NCBI GenBank assembly: GCA_963792705.1
Contig: CAWBXD010000014.1
Span: 248,001-312,000 of the forward strand
Length of the DNA stretch: 64,000 bases
Direction: 5' to 3'
DNA from: JBBQVS01 sp963792705
GTDB taxonomy: Bacteria; Chloroflexota; Ktedonobacteria; Ktedonobacterales; Ktedonobacteraceae
Positions 8,335 to 17,335 of the stretch are shown here, piece by piece; position 1 is the stretch's first letter, and each line of letters opens with the position of its first letter. A program made the translations under genes and the position numbers. The notes beneath the pieces are model-generated. The model had not been told where the DNA came from, searched no databases, and saw only the letters and a list, made by a program, of their open reading frames with translations.

Positions 8335-9916
8335 TTTTCACTAGACCTTTTTCCAAATCCCGAATACGTAACGCGGCCTCATCACGTGTCATCCTTCCAG
8401 CCAATAATTCGTCTAACACATTCTCAATAGTCACAGATGACTCAACCGCTGGCGTACTCTCAGAGGTAGGGACAGTAGTAGTACCTCTACGCGTAAAGCT
8501 ACTAACCAGCCGCTCACGGTTAGCAATCGTTAAGTAAAGCACACTAACAATACCACCGACAAGAAAAGCTGCCAATCCTCCATGCGTAACCTGTACCCAA
8601 TTTGAAATTGGAGAGCCAAAGAGCGATGTTGCCCATGCATAGAGCGCAACCGCTCCCCCAATAGCACCTGCGAGCACACCCACACCCAACACAGCTAACA
8701 CAAATCCGCGTCGCGCTCCCGCAAACACGGTCGGTTCCACACTATTGCGTCTCCATAGATAAAGATCAAGCGGTATATAGCTAAGTCCAACAATAACAGC
8801 CGCAATAGTTGACACCCACGTTTGAAGCTCCGGTGATGCACCATTCAAAGCACGAAGCCCATTGTAGAGTAGAAAAGCGATTGTGGACCAGAACAATAAT
8901 GCGCTAAGAATAGCAGTGATTGATATCTCCGTTGCTAACAGGACGTTTCGTTCGATAAAACTTCGTTTCGCAGCCATCGTAAGCCAAAGATGATAGACAC
9001 CAACAATGAGCACGCCGAGCAGAATAAATGTCGCAAAATCATATTGTGAGTTCGGCCCAACAACATCTTTTAACGAAAAAGGAAGCTTGAACACGGGTAA
9101 CAGTAATAACAGAACCCCACGATATAGCCCTATCAACAGAATAACAACACCGACAGCACCACTTGCAAAATGCAGAACGAAACGTAGCAGCCTTGCCCCG
9201 TCATTGCGCGTCAACCATCCATAGGCTAGCCAGCAAAGCACAAACCAGAGTAACGTCAAAAAAGCAAAGAATATGTTAGAATGCTGACAATATGTAGCAG
9301 TCGTACAATATTCTCCTATACCCCTGCCATCAAAGAAGATACCGTCAATCAATGCATTAAAGTTGTTTTGCCAAGCAATCACGAGAAAAATCAAAAACAA
9401 TACTTGTATGCCATATATATGCAGGCGTTGAAATGCTAATGCACTACCCGATGTAACCTGTGTGCGTTGGCGTTCTAGCTCAAGCACACCAGCAAAAGCC
9501 AAAGTCGCAATAGCAAACGCAACATTACTCGCCCCAATATATTGCCCGCCGGATACAAGTTGTCCAAGTACGACAAAACCAAAGAATGGCACGCCAACCG
9601 CGATACTTATTGCCTCTGTAATATTGAGAAAAAATGCTCGTATGGCACTGGCACCAGCAGTAGGCTCACTCTTGATATCACGCCAGATAAGCCAGTAGTG
9701 CAATCCTCCAAGGAGACCAGCAATAATCCATGCTATAAATGCAAAGACAAGTGCTTGTACCACCTGTGCCTGACTTGGTAGCGTTCCATAAGAGGTATGA
9801 AAGAGTGGAACAAAGGATAAGACCGTTCCTAACAACTGACCAAGAGCGATTGTAGCAAAGACGAGCAATGCAATAAAGACTGTATAGAGGTAAAAACGAT
9901 AAAGATTGCGGACCAT
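8330..9916 (-). CDS. Multi-pass membrane protein of DUF5671 type
   Basis: A 528-residue protein with at least ten hydrophobic segments arranged in repeated groups (VRNLYRFYLYTVFIALLVFAT-like segments recur), typical of DUF5671 proteins found in Chloroflexota. The C-terminal soluble tail contains IENVLDELLAGRMTRDEAA, a short helical SHOCT-like oligomerisation motif. The start ATG at 9916 is preceded by GGGGAGG, which fixes it over an upstream ATG at 9946. Function is unknown; it acts in the cytoplasmic membrane. Two identical palindromes lie upstream. Confidence 0.75.
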   Translation of the reverse strand: MVRNLYRFYLYTVFIALLVFATIALGQLLGTVLSFVPLFHTSYGTLPSQAQVVQALVFAFIAWIIAGLLGGLHYWLIWRDIKSEPTAGASAIRAFFLNITEAISIAVGVPFFGFVVLGQLVSGGQYIGASNVAFAIATLAFAGVLELERQRTQVTSGSALAFQRLHIYGIQVLFLIFLVIAWQNNFNALIDGIFFDGRGIGEYCTTATYCQHSNIFFAFLTLLWFVLCWLAYGWLTRNDGARLLRFVLHFASGAVGVVILLIGLYRGVLLLLLPVFKLPFSLKDVVGPNSQYDFATFILLGVLIVGVYHLWLTMAAKRSFIERNVLLATEISITAILSALLFWSTIAFLLYNGLRALNGASPELQTWVSTIAAVIVGLSYIPLDLYLWRRNSVEPTVFAGARRGFVLAVLGVGVLAGAIGGAVALYAWATSLFGSPISNWVQVTHGGLAAFLVGGIVSVLYLTIANRERLVSSFTRRGTTTVPTSESTPAVESSVTIENVLDELLAGRMTRDEAALRIRDLEKGLVKM

Positions 9917-9941
9917 AAGAGCCTCCCCAAAAGAGAAATGA

Positions 9942-10007
9942 GTCATATGACATCACCTGTATAGACAGTATATTCCCATCTATACTAGTGCTTACGTGTC
10001 ATATGAC
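9942..10007. promoter_or_regulatory. Two GTCATATGAC palindromes upstream of the membrane gene
   Basis: The perfect 10-base palindrome GTCATATGAC occurs at 9942-9951 and 9998-10007, 56 bases apart, between the membrane protein gene and paaK. They sit 26 and 82 bases before the start codon at 9916. The spacing, near five helical turns, suits cooperative binding of a dimeric regulator; the regulator is not identified. Confidence 0.45.
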
Positions 10008-10036
10008 CCATTTATAACACTTTTGTGCTATAAGAA

Positions 10037-11377
10037 TTACGAGAGGTTTCGCTTATCCTCCACACGGCGCAACTTCCCACCTTCGCTTCTCGGTACTGTT
10101 CCAGGTGGGACAAGTGTTACCATGAGACCAAGGCCCAATGTATCTCTAATCAGGCTCTCGATCTTGTTACGTAGTGCATGCATAGCATGGTCCGCTGCAA
10201 TCACGTCGTCAGCAATCACATCCTGTGCCACATGTCGAAACACCTCATCAGTCAATTCTACCTTGACTTCAACCTCATCCAAAGTACTCTCCCGCGTCAC
10301 CACAAGCTGATAGTGTGGCGTCACCTCAGGAATACCCTTTAGTATCTCCTCCACCTGCGTTGGATAAAGATTGACTCCACGCACAATCAACATATCATCG
10401 GCTCGTCCACGAATCGGTCCCATTCGCACATGTGTCCGACCACAGGGACACGCTTCATGCGAAAGATACGTAATATCACCAGTCCAATAACGTAGCAGGG
10501 GCATCGCTTCTCGTGTCAAGTGCGTGAAAACCAGGACACCCTCTTTCCCATCTGGCAAAGGCTCGCCAGTTTCAGGGTTCACCACCTCTGGATAAAAATG
10601 ATCTTCCCACACATGGCTACCAGCACGAGCCTCGATACATTCTTGTGAAACGCCTGGACCGATAACCTCGCTTAGCCCATAAATATTTGTCGCTGCGATA
10701 CCAAGACTGGCCTCTACAGCGTCCCGTATCGTCTCAGTCCACGGTTCCGCACCAAGCAAACCTACCTTGAGACTAATTTCCTCTGGTGATATGCCTCGTT
10801 TCTTGAACTCCTCACCAAGCGTCTGTGCATACGACGGCGTACAACAAATCACCTCCGGCTTGAAGTCTAGGATAAGCGTTATCTGCCGTTGTGTCGCGCC
10901 GCCCGATACAGGCACAACAGTCATACCAAGACGCTCTCCACCGTAATGAATGCCAAGCCCGCCCGTAAACAATCCATATCCGTAGGCATTATGCAATATC
11001 ATCCCCGGTTTAGCACCAGCAGCGGCCAGTGAACGCGCATTGACCTCGGCAAACACGTCAACATCATTTGAGGTATAGCACACAACCGTTGGCTTCCCCG
11101 TTGTACCGCTGCTCGCATGAATTCGCATCAAGTTTTCACGCGGCACCGCTAGCAATCCAAAGGGATAATAGTCGCGTAGCACCTGCTTTTTTGTGAAAGG
11201 CAATTTGTGCAGGTCCTCAATCGAGCGAATAGCGTTGGGTGTAACGCCTGCTCGGTCAAGCGTCTCACGGTAATAAGGCACTTGATGATACACATAGTCT
11301 ACCGTGTTGTGCAAACGCTTGCTTTGCAATGCTCGCAGCGACTCACGCGGCATTGTCTCAATTTCTTTGTTAAACAT
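10037..11377 (-). CDS. paaK: Phenylacetate-CoA ligase
   Basis: A 446-residue adenylate-forming enzyme that makes phenylacetyl-CoA from phenylacetate, CoA and ATP, the entry step of aerobic phenylacetate breakdown. Visible signatures are the P-loop-like HASSGTTGKPTVVCYT, the adenylation motif NIYGLSEVIGPG, YWTGDIT, and the C-terminal RGVNLYPTQVEEIL of the PaaK family. The length is normal. It is the last gene of the paa operon, overlapping the cupin gene by 8 bases, so translation is probably coupled. Confidence 0.95.
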   Translation of the reverse strand: MFNKEIETMPRESLRALQSKRLHNTVDYVYHQVPYYRETLDRAGVTPNAIRSIEDLHKLPFTKKQVLRDYYPFGLLAVPRENLMRIHASSGTTGKPTVVCYTSNDVDVFAEVNARSLAAAGAKPGMILHNAYGYGLFTGGLGIHYGGERLGMTVVPVSGGATQRQITLILDFKPEVICCTPSYAQTLGEEFKKRGISPEEISLKVGLLGAEPWTETIRDAVEASLGIAATNIYGLSEVIGPGVSQECIEARAGSHVWEDHFYPEVVNPETGEPLPDGKEGVLVFTHLTREAMPLLRYWTGDITYLSHEACPCGRTHVRMGPIRGRADDMLIVRGVNLYPTQVEEILKGIPEVTPHYQLVVTRESTLDEVEVKVELTDEVFRHVAQDVIADDVIAADHAMHALRNKIESLIRDTLGLGLMVTLVPPGTVPRSEGGKLRRVEDKRNLS

Positions 11378-11708
11378 TCGAGTACCGCTTCATAAGGTCT
11401 TCACGCACGGGACTAAACACCTCAAGCAACTCACTTTGGGCAATTGCCTTAGCAGAGTGTATTACGTCGCCAGGAATGACAACAGCATCCCCGGCCTTGA
11501 TCGTTTTCTGCTCATCACCTATCGTGAACTCCATCTCACCATGTAGCACAACAGAGATTTGTTCGTGCGGATGTGCATGTGCCGTTGCGATGGCTCCTTG
11601 CTCTAACACAACACGCATCACCATTACCTGTCTACCTGCAAAAATTTGTGCGTCAATGCCTGGGAAGAGTTCCATCTTTTTTTCGTCAAACAGATGTGTT
11701 GTTTGCAT
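11370..11708 (-). CDS. Cupin-domain protein in the paa operon
   Basis: A 112-residue single-domain cupin. The metal-binding motif 1 is readable as AHAHPHEQISVVLHGEMEF, with His ligands and the Glu of GEMEF, and motif 2 as GDAVVIPGDVIHSAKA. The start ATG at 11708 has GAGGG five bases upstream and is preferred over a TTG at 11729. It overlaps paaK and lies just after paaD. Role in the pathway is unknown; it could be a small dioxygenase, isomerase or ligand sensor. Confidence 0.8.
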   Translation of the reverse strand: MQTTHLFDEKKMELFPGIDAQIFAGRQVMVMRVVLEQGAIATAHAHPHEQISVVLHGEMEFTIGDEQKTIKAGDAVVIPGDVIHSAKAIAQSELLEVFSPVREDLMKRYSNV

Positions 11709-11744
11709 GTTTCCCTCATTTCTTTGCAAAATAGTGAAATCACC

Positions 11745-12236
11745 TTACACCGCTTTGAACTGCTCAAATGGTTGATGGCAGTCATTGCAGTAGCTAATAG
11801 CGCGACATGCGGTTGGTCCAAACAGATTGTCTAACTGTGTATTCGTGGAGTGACAAAGTGGACACTCAGCACTCACCGCCTGTTGCTTCCTGGATAACAC
11901 AAGTAAACTCCGCCGTGGTGGTGGTGCTACGGCTGCCGCACGTAACATGGCGCGCCCTGCCTCTGTAATCCGTTCCGTTGTCCACACCTCGCTATACACA
12001 ATCTTGACCTCAATTGTACCAAATTCGGCGAGTTGTTGTTTAATCTCCAAGCGCATCATATCTAGCGCGGGACAACCCACAAATGTCGGCATCAGTTCAA
12101 CCAATACCTTCTCATCGTTCACCTCAACCTTGCGTACAATGCCCAGGTCAACAAGATTGATCGTTGGCATCTCAGGGTCGGGTATCTCTCGTAGTATATC
12201 CCAAATGCGCTGCTCTGTCGCTCCTATGTGTATCAT
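11745..12236 (-). CDS. paaD: Phenylacetyl-CoA epoxidase maturation subunit PaaD
   Basis: A 163-residue MIP18/DUF59-family protein needed for assembly of the PaaABC(E) epoxidase, probably for iron or Fe-S insertion. The N-terminal half has the family motif IPDPEMPTINLVDLGIVR and FVGCPALDMM. The C-terminal half carries a zinc ribbon, CPLC...CRAISYCNDC, typical of PaaD. It starts three bases after the stop of paaC. Confidence 0.92.
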   Translation of the reverse strand: MIHIGATEQRIWDILREIPDPEMPTINLVDLGIVRKVEVNDEKVLVELMPTFVGCPALDMMRLEIKQQLAEFGTIEVKIVYSEVWTTERITEAGRAMLRAAAVAPPPRRSLLVLSRKQQAVSAECPLCHSTNTQLDNLFGPTACRAISYCNDCHQPFEQFKAV

Positions 12237-12239
12237 GGC

Positions 12240-13067
12240 TTACCACGCACCTTCTGGCGCAATGCGCCGAACCGAGGTCATCTCTTCATACAGTTCGTCC
12301 CAATCCTCACCATGCTCTCCCTCACGCCCCCCATAAATCGGCTCTACCCAGAAACGCCATTGCGTCCCTACCTTCCCACCTGGGAACGAGATATCGTATT
12401 GCTCGAAAAACGGATAGATTTGCTCAAACCATGCCTCTTGTAAGGCCGATGTTTTCTTGGAGAGAATACCCTCAGCCACAAGTATATCTTCACCTGGAGC
12501 CTCTTCAAACAAACCTAACATATCGGGCCATAAAGCCTCTAACGCTGCCTCAAGATAGCCACGTGACTCTTTAGAAGAGGACGCTAGTGTTTTCCACCAT
12601 GTTTCACCATGCCAAAAATGATAACGTTCTTCCCTTGCGACCTTCTCCATCGCATTCGCTAACGGTATGTAGCTTGAGGTCAAGAGTGTTTCTACTCGTA
12701 AATTGTCAAAAATGTCATACAAGAAACGCCGTACAATTGCTTTCGCCCATTCAACTTTACCAGTATGCTGCCCCTCAGGGTCATACATAATAGTAAAGCG
12801 TTTTTCAAGCAACCGGGCATGATAATACTGGTCTTTGTTTCGCAAGTAGGCCAGATGATCGGCATCACCGTCGGTCAGCTCTGCGGCTAATGAATAGAGT
12901 AAACGAGCATGCCCAATTTCATCTTGTGCGAGCGAGCTGAACGCTACATCTTCCTCGACAATTGGCGCAATACCTGTCCATTCCGCATCGCGTGAACCAA
13001 GCACAAGTTCGTCATCGGCAAACGTCAATAGATAGCGTTCCAATGCATGTTGAATTTCAGGCTTCAT
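12240..13067 (-). CDS. paaC: Phenylacetyl-CoA epoxidase structural subunit PaaC
   Basis: A 275-residue ferritin-like protein and non-catalytic partner of PaaA. It keeps LVLGSRDAEWTG, the helix QDEIGHARLLYSL and ERYHFWHGETWW typical of PaaC. The start ATG at 13067 (MKPEIQHALERYLL) follows GGGTGAAG and overlaps the end of paaB by 11 bases; a longer upstream frame is not needed. Part of the PaaABC complex that converts phenylacetyl-CoA to its 1,2-epoxide. Confidence 0.93.
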   Translation of the reverse strand: MKPEIQHALERYLLTFADDELVLGSRDAEWTGIAPIVEEDVAFSSLAQDEIGHARLLYSLAAELTDGDADHLAYLRNKDQYYHARLLEKRFTIMYDPEGQHTGKVEWAKAIVRRFLYDIFDNLRVETLLTSSYIPLANAMEKVAREERYHFWHGETWWKTLASSSKESRGYLEAALEALWPDMLGLFEEAPGEDILVAEGILSKKTSALQEAWFEQIYPFFEQYDISFPGGKVGTQWRFWVEPIYGGREGEHGEDWDELYEEMTSVRRIAPEGAW

Positions 13068-13347
13068 CTTCACCCTTTTCACGTAGAATACGTCGTTTCT
13101 CAACCGTGACACGATATGCCTCACCAGTACGATACGTTCGCTCTATCGGAGGACGCAAAAAATCTGGGTCAGTCACCTCGACCACTGCATCTCGTGGCAC
13201 AACCCATAAGCGTATCGCCTCCGCACGGCGACTAAAACTCTCACGCGCATAGTGAATGGCAAGTTCAGCAGAGGGTGCCTCAACACTTCCCTCATGCTGC
13301 AAAAATCCCGCGCTCTTCTCTTGACGGAATACCTCGTAGATAGCCAT
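13057..13347 (-). CDS. paaB: Phenylacetyl-CoA epoxidase subunit PaaB
   Basis: A 96-residue protein with the compact PaaB fold: YEVFRQEKSAGFLQHEGSV, then SAELAIHYARESFSRR and IRLWVVPRDAV. PaaB bridges the PaaAC subcomplexes. The gene lies 14 bases after paaA and overlaps paaC. Confidence 0.93.
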   Translation of the reverse strand: MAIYEVFRQEKSAGFLQHEGSVEAPSAELAIHYARESFSRRAEAIRLWVVPRDAVVEVTDPDFLRPPIERTYRTGEAYRVTVEKRRILREKGEDEA

Positions 13348-13361
13348 TCGGCCCTCCTAGC

Positions 13362-14288
13362 CTAAGCAACGCGAGATTTATTTCCCATTACCGCTTGTCG
13401 CACCCACGCACTCTCATCATATGAAAGTTGGCGGAAACCAAGACGCTGCTTCGATGCTGGTCCGTGTCCAGTCACAACGGAGGCAAGTTTGTTCCAATCA
13501 GGCATCGTGTATTCCCAGGTTTTTGTGCTCTCGTCAAAACGTAAGTTGGGATCGGGAATAGTAATGCCAAGTTCGCGGATTTGCTTCACGTAGCGACTCA
13601 ACCATGCCTGGCGCAGTGCCTCGTTCGTCTTCTCTTTCACACCCCACATAATCGCGTCATCCTGCTCTGCTGGCGTAGGGGGTCCAAAAAACATCAGCGT
13701 TGGCTCCCACCAATTGTTCGCCGCCTCTTGCAGCATCGCACGTTGCTCTTTCGTTCCCATCGCTAAGGTCAGCACAATATCCTCACCATGTTTCAGATGA
13801 AACGCCTCTTCCCAACAAATCTTGATCATAGTACGGCTATAGGGCGCGTAACTTCCATGACGCACATTTGACTGTGCAAAAAGACTGGCAGAATCAATCC
13901 ACCACACAAACAACCCCATGTCAGCCCATGTTGGCATCTGATAATGAAAGACATTATGAAATTTACTCTTACCACTGAATAGGTCTTGCATCACCTGCTC
14001 ACGCGGCCTACCCAGGTCTTCCACCAGACGTAGCAGCAATTGAGCATGCCCCACCTCATCTTGCACTTTAGAAGTCACAGCAAGCTTACGGTGTAAACTG
14101 GGCGCACGTAGTATCCAGCTTCGCTCTGGTAACGCGCCCATCAACTCCGACATTGCATGCCGCTCAATAAACTTCGAGACCAACGCACGATATGCATCAG
14201 GCATCCAATCGTGTACTTCGACCTTATGACCATTCTGAATCGACTGTTTGAACTCCGCGACCTGATCTTCATATGTCATGATTGTCAT
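13362..14288 (-). CDS. paaA: Phenylacetyl-CoA epoxidase catalytic subunit PaaA
   Basis: A 308-residue ferritin-like di-iron monooxygenase. Iron-ligand helices are visible: the helix KVQDEVGHAQLLLRLVEDLG and the later CWEEAFHLKHGEDIVL, each with the expected E-x2-H arrangement. The start ATG at 14288 follows GGAGGG and overlaps the stop of the TetR gene as ATGA, so the regulator and enzyme genes form one transcript. With PaaB, PaaC and a reductase it epoxidises phenylacetyl-CoA. The reductase gene paaE is not in this cluster. Confidence 0.95.
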   Translation of the reverse strand: MTIMTYEDQVAEFKQSIQNGHKVEVHDWMPDAYRALVSKFIERHAMSELMGALPERSWILRAPSLHRKLAVTSKVQDEVGHAQLLLRLVEDLGRPREQVMQDLFSGKSKFHNVFHYQMPTWADMGLFVWWIDSASLFAQSNVRHGSYAPYSRTMIKICWEEAFHLKHGEDIVLTLAMGTKEQRAMLQEAANNWWEPTLMFFGPPTPAEQDDAIMWGVKEKTNEALRQAWLSRYVKQIRELGITIPDPNLRFDESTKTWEYTMPDWNKLASVVTGHGPASKQRLGFRQLSYDESAWVRQAVMGNKSRVA

Positions 14289-14854
14289 GCTTGCCCTCCT
14301 TGTAAAGTTCGCATAATAAACACTGTATACTGATCGGCAAGTTGCTCTATAGACATCGGTCCATCTGGACGAAACCATTGGTAGGTCCAGTTCAAAGCAG
14401 ATAACACAAAAATTGAGGCTAACGCTGCATCCTCAACATGAAACACACCTTGCCGTATCCCTTCCTCGATCACACGTCGGAAAGAGGCTTCGTAAATATT
14501 GCGTTGCTCCATAATACGTACACGACGTGACGCATCCAAAAACTTCCATTCTTGGAAGAAGACCGTCGCATCATGTAGCTTGTGTGCAACAACTCCAAGA
14601 TGCCCCCGTACAAGCTGCTCCATCTGCTCTTGTATCGGAATATCTTGCGACACTGCACTCGCGCTCGCTAAAAACTCACTTGCCCCACGACTCACAATCT
14701 CCCACAACATATCCTCTTTCGACGCAATATGTGAGTAAAGACTTGCACCCTGCAAATCTAGCGACTTTGCAAGATCGCGCATACTTGTTCCATGATAGCC
14801 GCGCTCACTAAAAAGATCGCCGGCAACGGTAATAATGTCATCCTTCGTGTGCAT
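14285..14854 (-). CDS. paaR: TetR/AcrR family regulator of the paa operon
   Basis: A 189-residue TetR protein with an N-terminal helix-turn-helix (RGYHGTSMRDLAKSLDLQGASLYSHIASKEDML) described here by its ends, residues about 18-51, and an all-helical ligand domain. It is the first gene of the paa transcript and overlaps paaA. A site matching the PaaR consensus known from Thermus lies 20 bases before its start, which suggests autorepression released by phenylacetyl-CoA. The symbol is given by analogy with PaaR of Thermus. Confidence 0.85.
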   Translation of the reverse strand: MHTKDDIITVAGDLFSERGYHGTSMRDLAKSLDLQGASLYSHIASKEDMLWEIVSRGASEFLASASAVSQDIPIQEQMEQLVRGHLGVVAHKLHDATVFFQEWKFLDASRRVRIMEQRNIYEASFRRVIEEGIRQGVFHVEDAALASIFVLSALNWTYQWFRPDGPMSIEQLADQYTVFIMRTLQGGQA

Positions 14855-14873
14855 CCTTGACTTCTCCCATTTA

Positions 14874-14887
14874 CGAACGAACGTTAG
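14874..14887. promoter_or_regulatory. PaaR-type operator
   Basis: CGAACGAACGTTAG fits every fixed position of the pattern CNAACGNNCGTTNG, which I recall as the Thermus thermophilus PaaR site. It lies directly upstream of the TetR-paaABCD-cupin-paaK operon, where repression of the whole transcript is expected. Confidence 0.65.
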
Positions 14888-15047
14888 CTAGTTACATAGT
14901 AAGAGTACCCAATAAAATATTATTCGTCAAGAGGCTAGGTAGCAATAAATTTCATCTCTTTTTCGGGGAGCCGAATCGCTTTAAGCCTGAGCACTGGCTA
15001 ACTCTAGTCCGTTCGCTATACGAATACCTGCCTTTTAGTGCAGGACA

Positions 15048-15824
15048 TTATAGTATATCCAGAGCATGCACCACTTGTGAACCATCTTGATAGCGACGTG
15101 CTGGCACCTTTTCCAAGCAACGCAAAATAATCACCTCGAGAGAGTGAGGAATGCTTGGATTGAACTGGCTAGGAGGAATGGGAGCGTTATGAATGTGCTG
15201 CATTGCAACAGCCGCTGGCGTATCACCGTCAAACGGCGTAAGTCCTGTCAGTATCTCATACATCACAACGCCAAGTGAATACACATCACTAGCAGAAGTA
15301 ACCATTTCGCCTTCTAGCTGCTCTGGTGCTTGATAAATCGGCGTCCATGTCGTACCTAAGAAGGCAGTAAGCTTCACCTGCCCATCATGACCTATCAGCA
15401 CATGTCTTGTATTGATACTCCCATGCACAGTACCACCAAGATGAGCAACACCCAGTCCAAGTGCAACACCATGTGCAATGATGACAGCCTGATTAACAGT
15501 AAGTATCCTGCGAGACCGAAAATAGCGGTGTAAGTCAGTACCCTCTACCAACTCCATAATCATATAGTACTTGCCATCAATCTGCCCATAATCGTAAACC
15601 TGTACAATACTGGAGTGATGTAAGTCTGATGTCACTTTCGCTTGATGTTGAAAGCGTGTCAAGATTTCGGAACTAGAACTGTAAACTTTACGTAGCACTT
15701 TGATAGCAACATCGCGCTTCATATGTATATCTCGACCACGATAAATTATAGACACGTCGCCGCGAGCTATCGGTACTTGTAACTCATATCTATCACCTAG
15801 AAATGGACGATCATCTTCACTCAT
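15048..15824 (-). CDS. Protein kinase-like pseudokinase
   Basis: A 258-residue protein that covers one Hanks-type kinase domain and nothing else: there is no membrane segment or sensor domain. The ATP lysine is kept (K42 in DVAIKVL), but the helix-C Glu is replaced by Q61, the HRD motif reads HGS (134-136), the following K and N are N138 and H141, and DFG reads AFL (154-156). The catalytic and metal-binding Asp are therefore both missing. Structural motifs are intact: APEQLEGE, SDVYSLGVVMYEILTG and the final Arg helix. It is predicted to be unable to transfer phosphate and may act as a scaffold or allosteric partner. It is isolated from other kinase genes. Confidence 0.85.
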   Translation of the reverse strand: MSEDDRPFLGDRYELQVPIARGDVSIIYRGRDIHMKRDVAIKVLRKVYSSSSEILTRFQHQAKVTSDLHHSSIVQVYDYGQIDGKYYMIMELVEGTDLHRYFRSRRILTVNQAVIIAHGVALGLGVAHLGGTVHGSINTRHVLIGHDGQVKLTAFLGTTWTPIYQAPEQLEGEMVTSASDVYSLGVVMYEILTGLTPFDGDTPAAVAMQHIHNAPIPPSQFNPSIPHSLEVIILRCLEKVPARRYQDGSQVVHALDIL

Positions 15825-16008
15825 TTTTCACGCGCCTCCAACAGAGGTTAACATTCTTGTACAGTACAACATATTGTAAGCATCCTGATCTCACATTTGG
15901 AAAGCTACGATAGGATATCCTACTAAAAACACGATTATTTCCGCGTCTCATTCGTCTACTTAAAAGGACAGACAATGAAGTCATAGCAATTCTCAAAGGA
16001 CTCTAAGT

Positions 16009-17253
16009 ATGTATAATATGTACCATATACCCATTCATCTCTATACGTTCGCCTTTCTTTTTTCACCGCTATCTAATAATTTGCTTATCGTACTAGGCGG
16101 CATATTCGCGTTCTTGCTCACCTACGCCCTGACGTTTGGCGTCATCTTTGTCTGTCGTAAACTAGGCTTTTTCGATGCCCTTGAAGAGCGCAAAATTCAT
16201 AAAAAACCTGTGCCGCGTCTCGGTGGTCTCGCTATCTTTCTGGCCTTTCTCATTGCATCACTGCTCTTTTATGCGCCATCGCTGACACTTGACCATGCAC
16301 AAACAGAAACAATTTTCGGTCATGTATACCCTAAAGAATTGGTCGTATATGTCCTTTTTCTGCTTGCCTCAACACTTATCGTTGCAGTTCACGCCTACGA
16401 TGATATACGTGGTCTCAAACCACTACCCAAACTCATCGCACAGACATGCTCCGTAGTTCTGCTCTTGGGTCCCGGCTTGCATACCTTTCATGGCGTCCTC
16501 TTCTTTGGCGTCAATAATCCCTTCGTGCATGGTATAACCATGCACAATTCGGCGTTACCCTGGTATCAACAACCGGAACTTACGCTGTTTATCAACCATC
16601 CCGACGTATCCCTCCTCGCCATTCCCGCCGTCCTCTTCACCTGGTTCTGGATTGTCGGCATGATGAACACCATCAACTTCATTGATGGCCTCGATGGATT
16701 AGCTGCCGGTATCGTCGCTATCACTGGACTATTTATCACCATCATTAGCTGGACACTAGGACAGAACAGCATCGCTATCCTCGCAGCTATTTTCACTGGC
16801 GCGGTTGCTGGTTTCATCCCACACAACTGGAATCCCGCCAAAATTATTATGGGTGATACTGGCTCACAATTTCTCGGCATCGCCCTTGCCGTCCTCGCGG
16901 TAATGGGTGGCGCGAAGTTTGCCCTGATTCTCATGATCCTGGGTATCCCCATCCTTGATATCGCCTGGGTCATGGTCAATAGAATGAAGCGCGGTCAGCA
17001 CCCTATGAAATTTGACATTCTACATCTGCACTACCGTCAGACCCACCTTCACTATCGCTTACTCTTTGGTGGACTCAACGCACGGCAGATTTGCTATATC
17101 CTCTATAGCGTAACATTCGCCTTTGGTCTGCTCGCCCTCAAACTATCGCATCTCTACAAACTAGTCGGCTTTGGACTCGTCGGCATCACCATGATGGCAC
17201 TCCTGCTATGGAGTACTCAACTGCAGAAAAAGCAAGCAGCATTCGGGAAATAA
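16009..17253 (+). CDS. Undecaprenyl-phosphate glycosyl-1-phosphate transferase (WecA/TagO type)
   Basis: A 414-residue integral membrane enzyme of the MraY/WecA family that moves a sugar-1-phosphate, usually GlcNAc-1-P, from UDP-sugar to undecaprenyl phosphate and so starts a surface glycan. Family motifs are present: EERKIHKKPVPRLGGLAIF, AYDDIRGLKPLPK, NTINFIDGLDGLAAG with catalytic Asp, MGDTGSQFLG, and the His-rich loop ILHLHYRQTHLHYRLL. About 11 membrane segments are visible. The start ATG is preceded by AAAGGA. It is monocistronic and ends at a strong palindromic terminator. Confidence 0.93.
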   Translation: MYNMYHIPIHLYTFAFLFSPLSNNLLIVLGGIFAFLLTYALTFGVIFVCRKLGFFDALEERKIHKKPVPRLGGLAIFLAFLIASLLFYAPSLTLDHAQTETIFGHVYPKELVVYVLFLLASTLIVAVHAYDDIRGLKPLPKLIAQTCSVVLLLGPGLHTFHGVLFFGVNNPFVHGITMHNSALPWYQQPELTLFINHPDVSLLAIPAVLFTWFWIVGMMNTINFIDGLDGLAAGIVAITGLFITIISWTLGQNSIAILAAIFTGAVAGFIPHNWNPAKIIMGDTGSQFLGIALAVLAVMGGAKFALILMILGIPILDIAWVMVNRMKRGQHPMKFDILHLHYRQTHLHYRLLFGGLNARQICYILYSVTFAFGLLALKLSHLYKLVGFGLVGITMMALLLWSTQLQKKQAAFGK

Positions 17254-17279
17254 CCTAAATGAATGTGATGCCATAACAC

Positions 17280-17323
17280 AAAAAACACGCTACGGGAAAT
17301 ATATTTCCCGTAGCGTGTTTTTT
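17280..17323. terminator. Bidirectional terminator, 22-bp perfect palindrome
   Basis: Arms 17280-17301 and 17302-17323 are exact reverse complements, GC-rich in the middle and with A and T runs at the two ends, so it can stop transcription from both the glycosyl transferase and the convergent peroxiredoxin gene. Confidence 0.85.
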
Positions 17324-17335
17324 GTTAACGAATAT

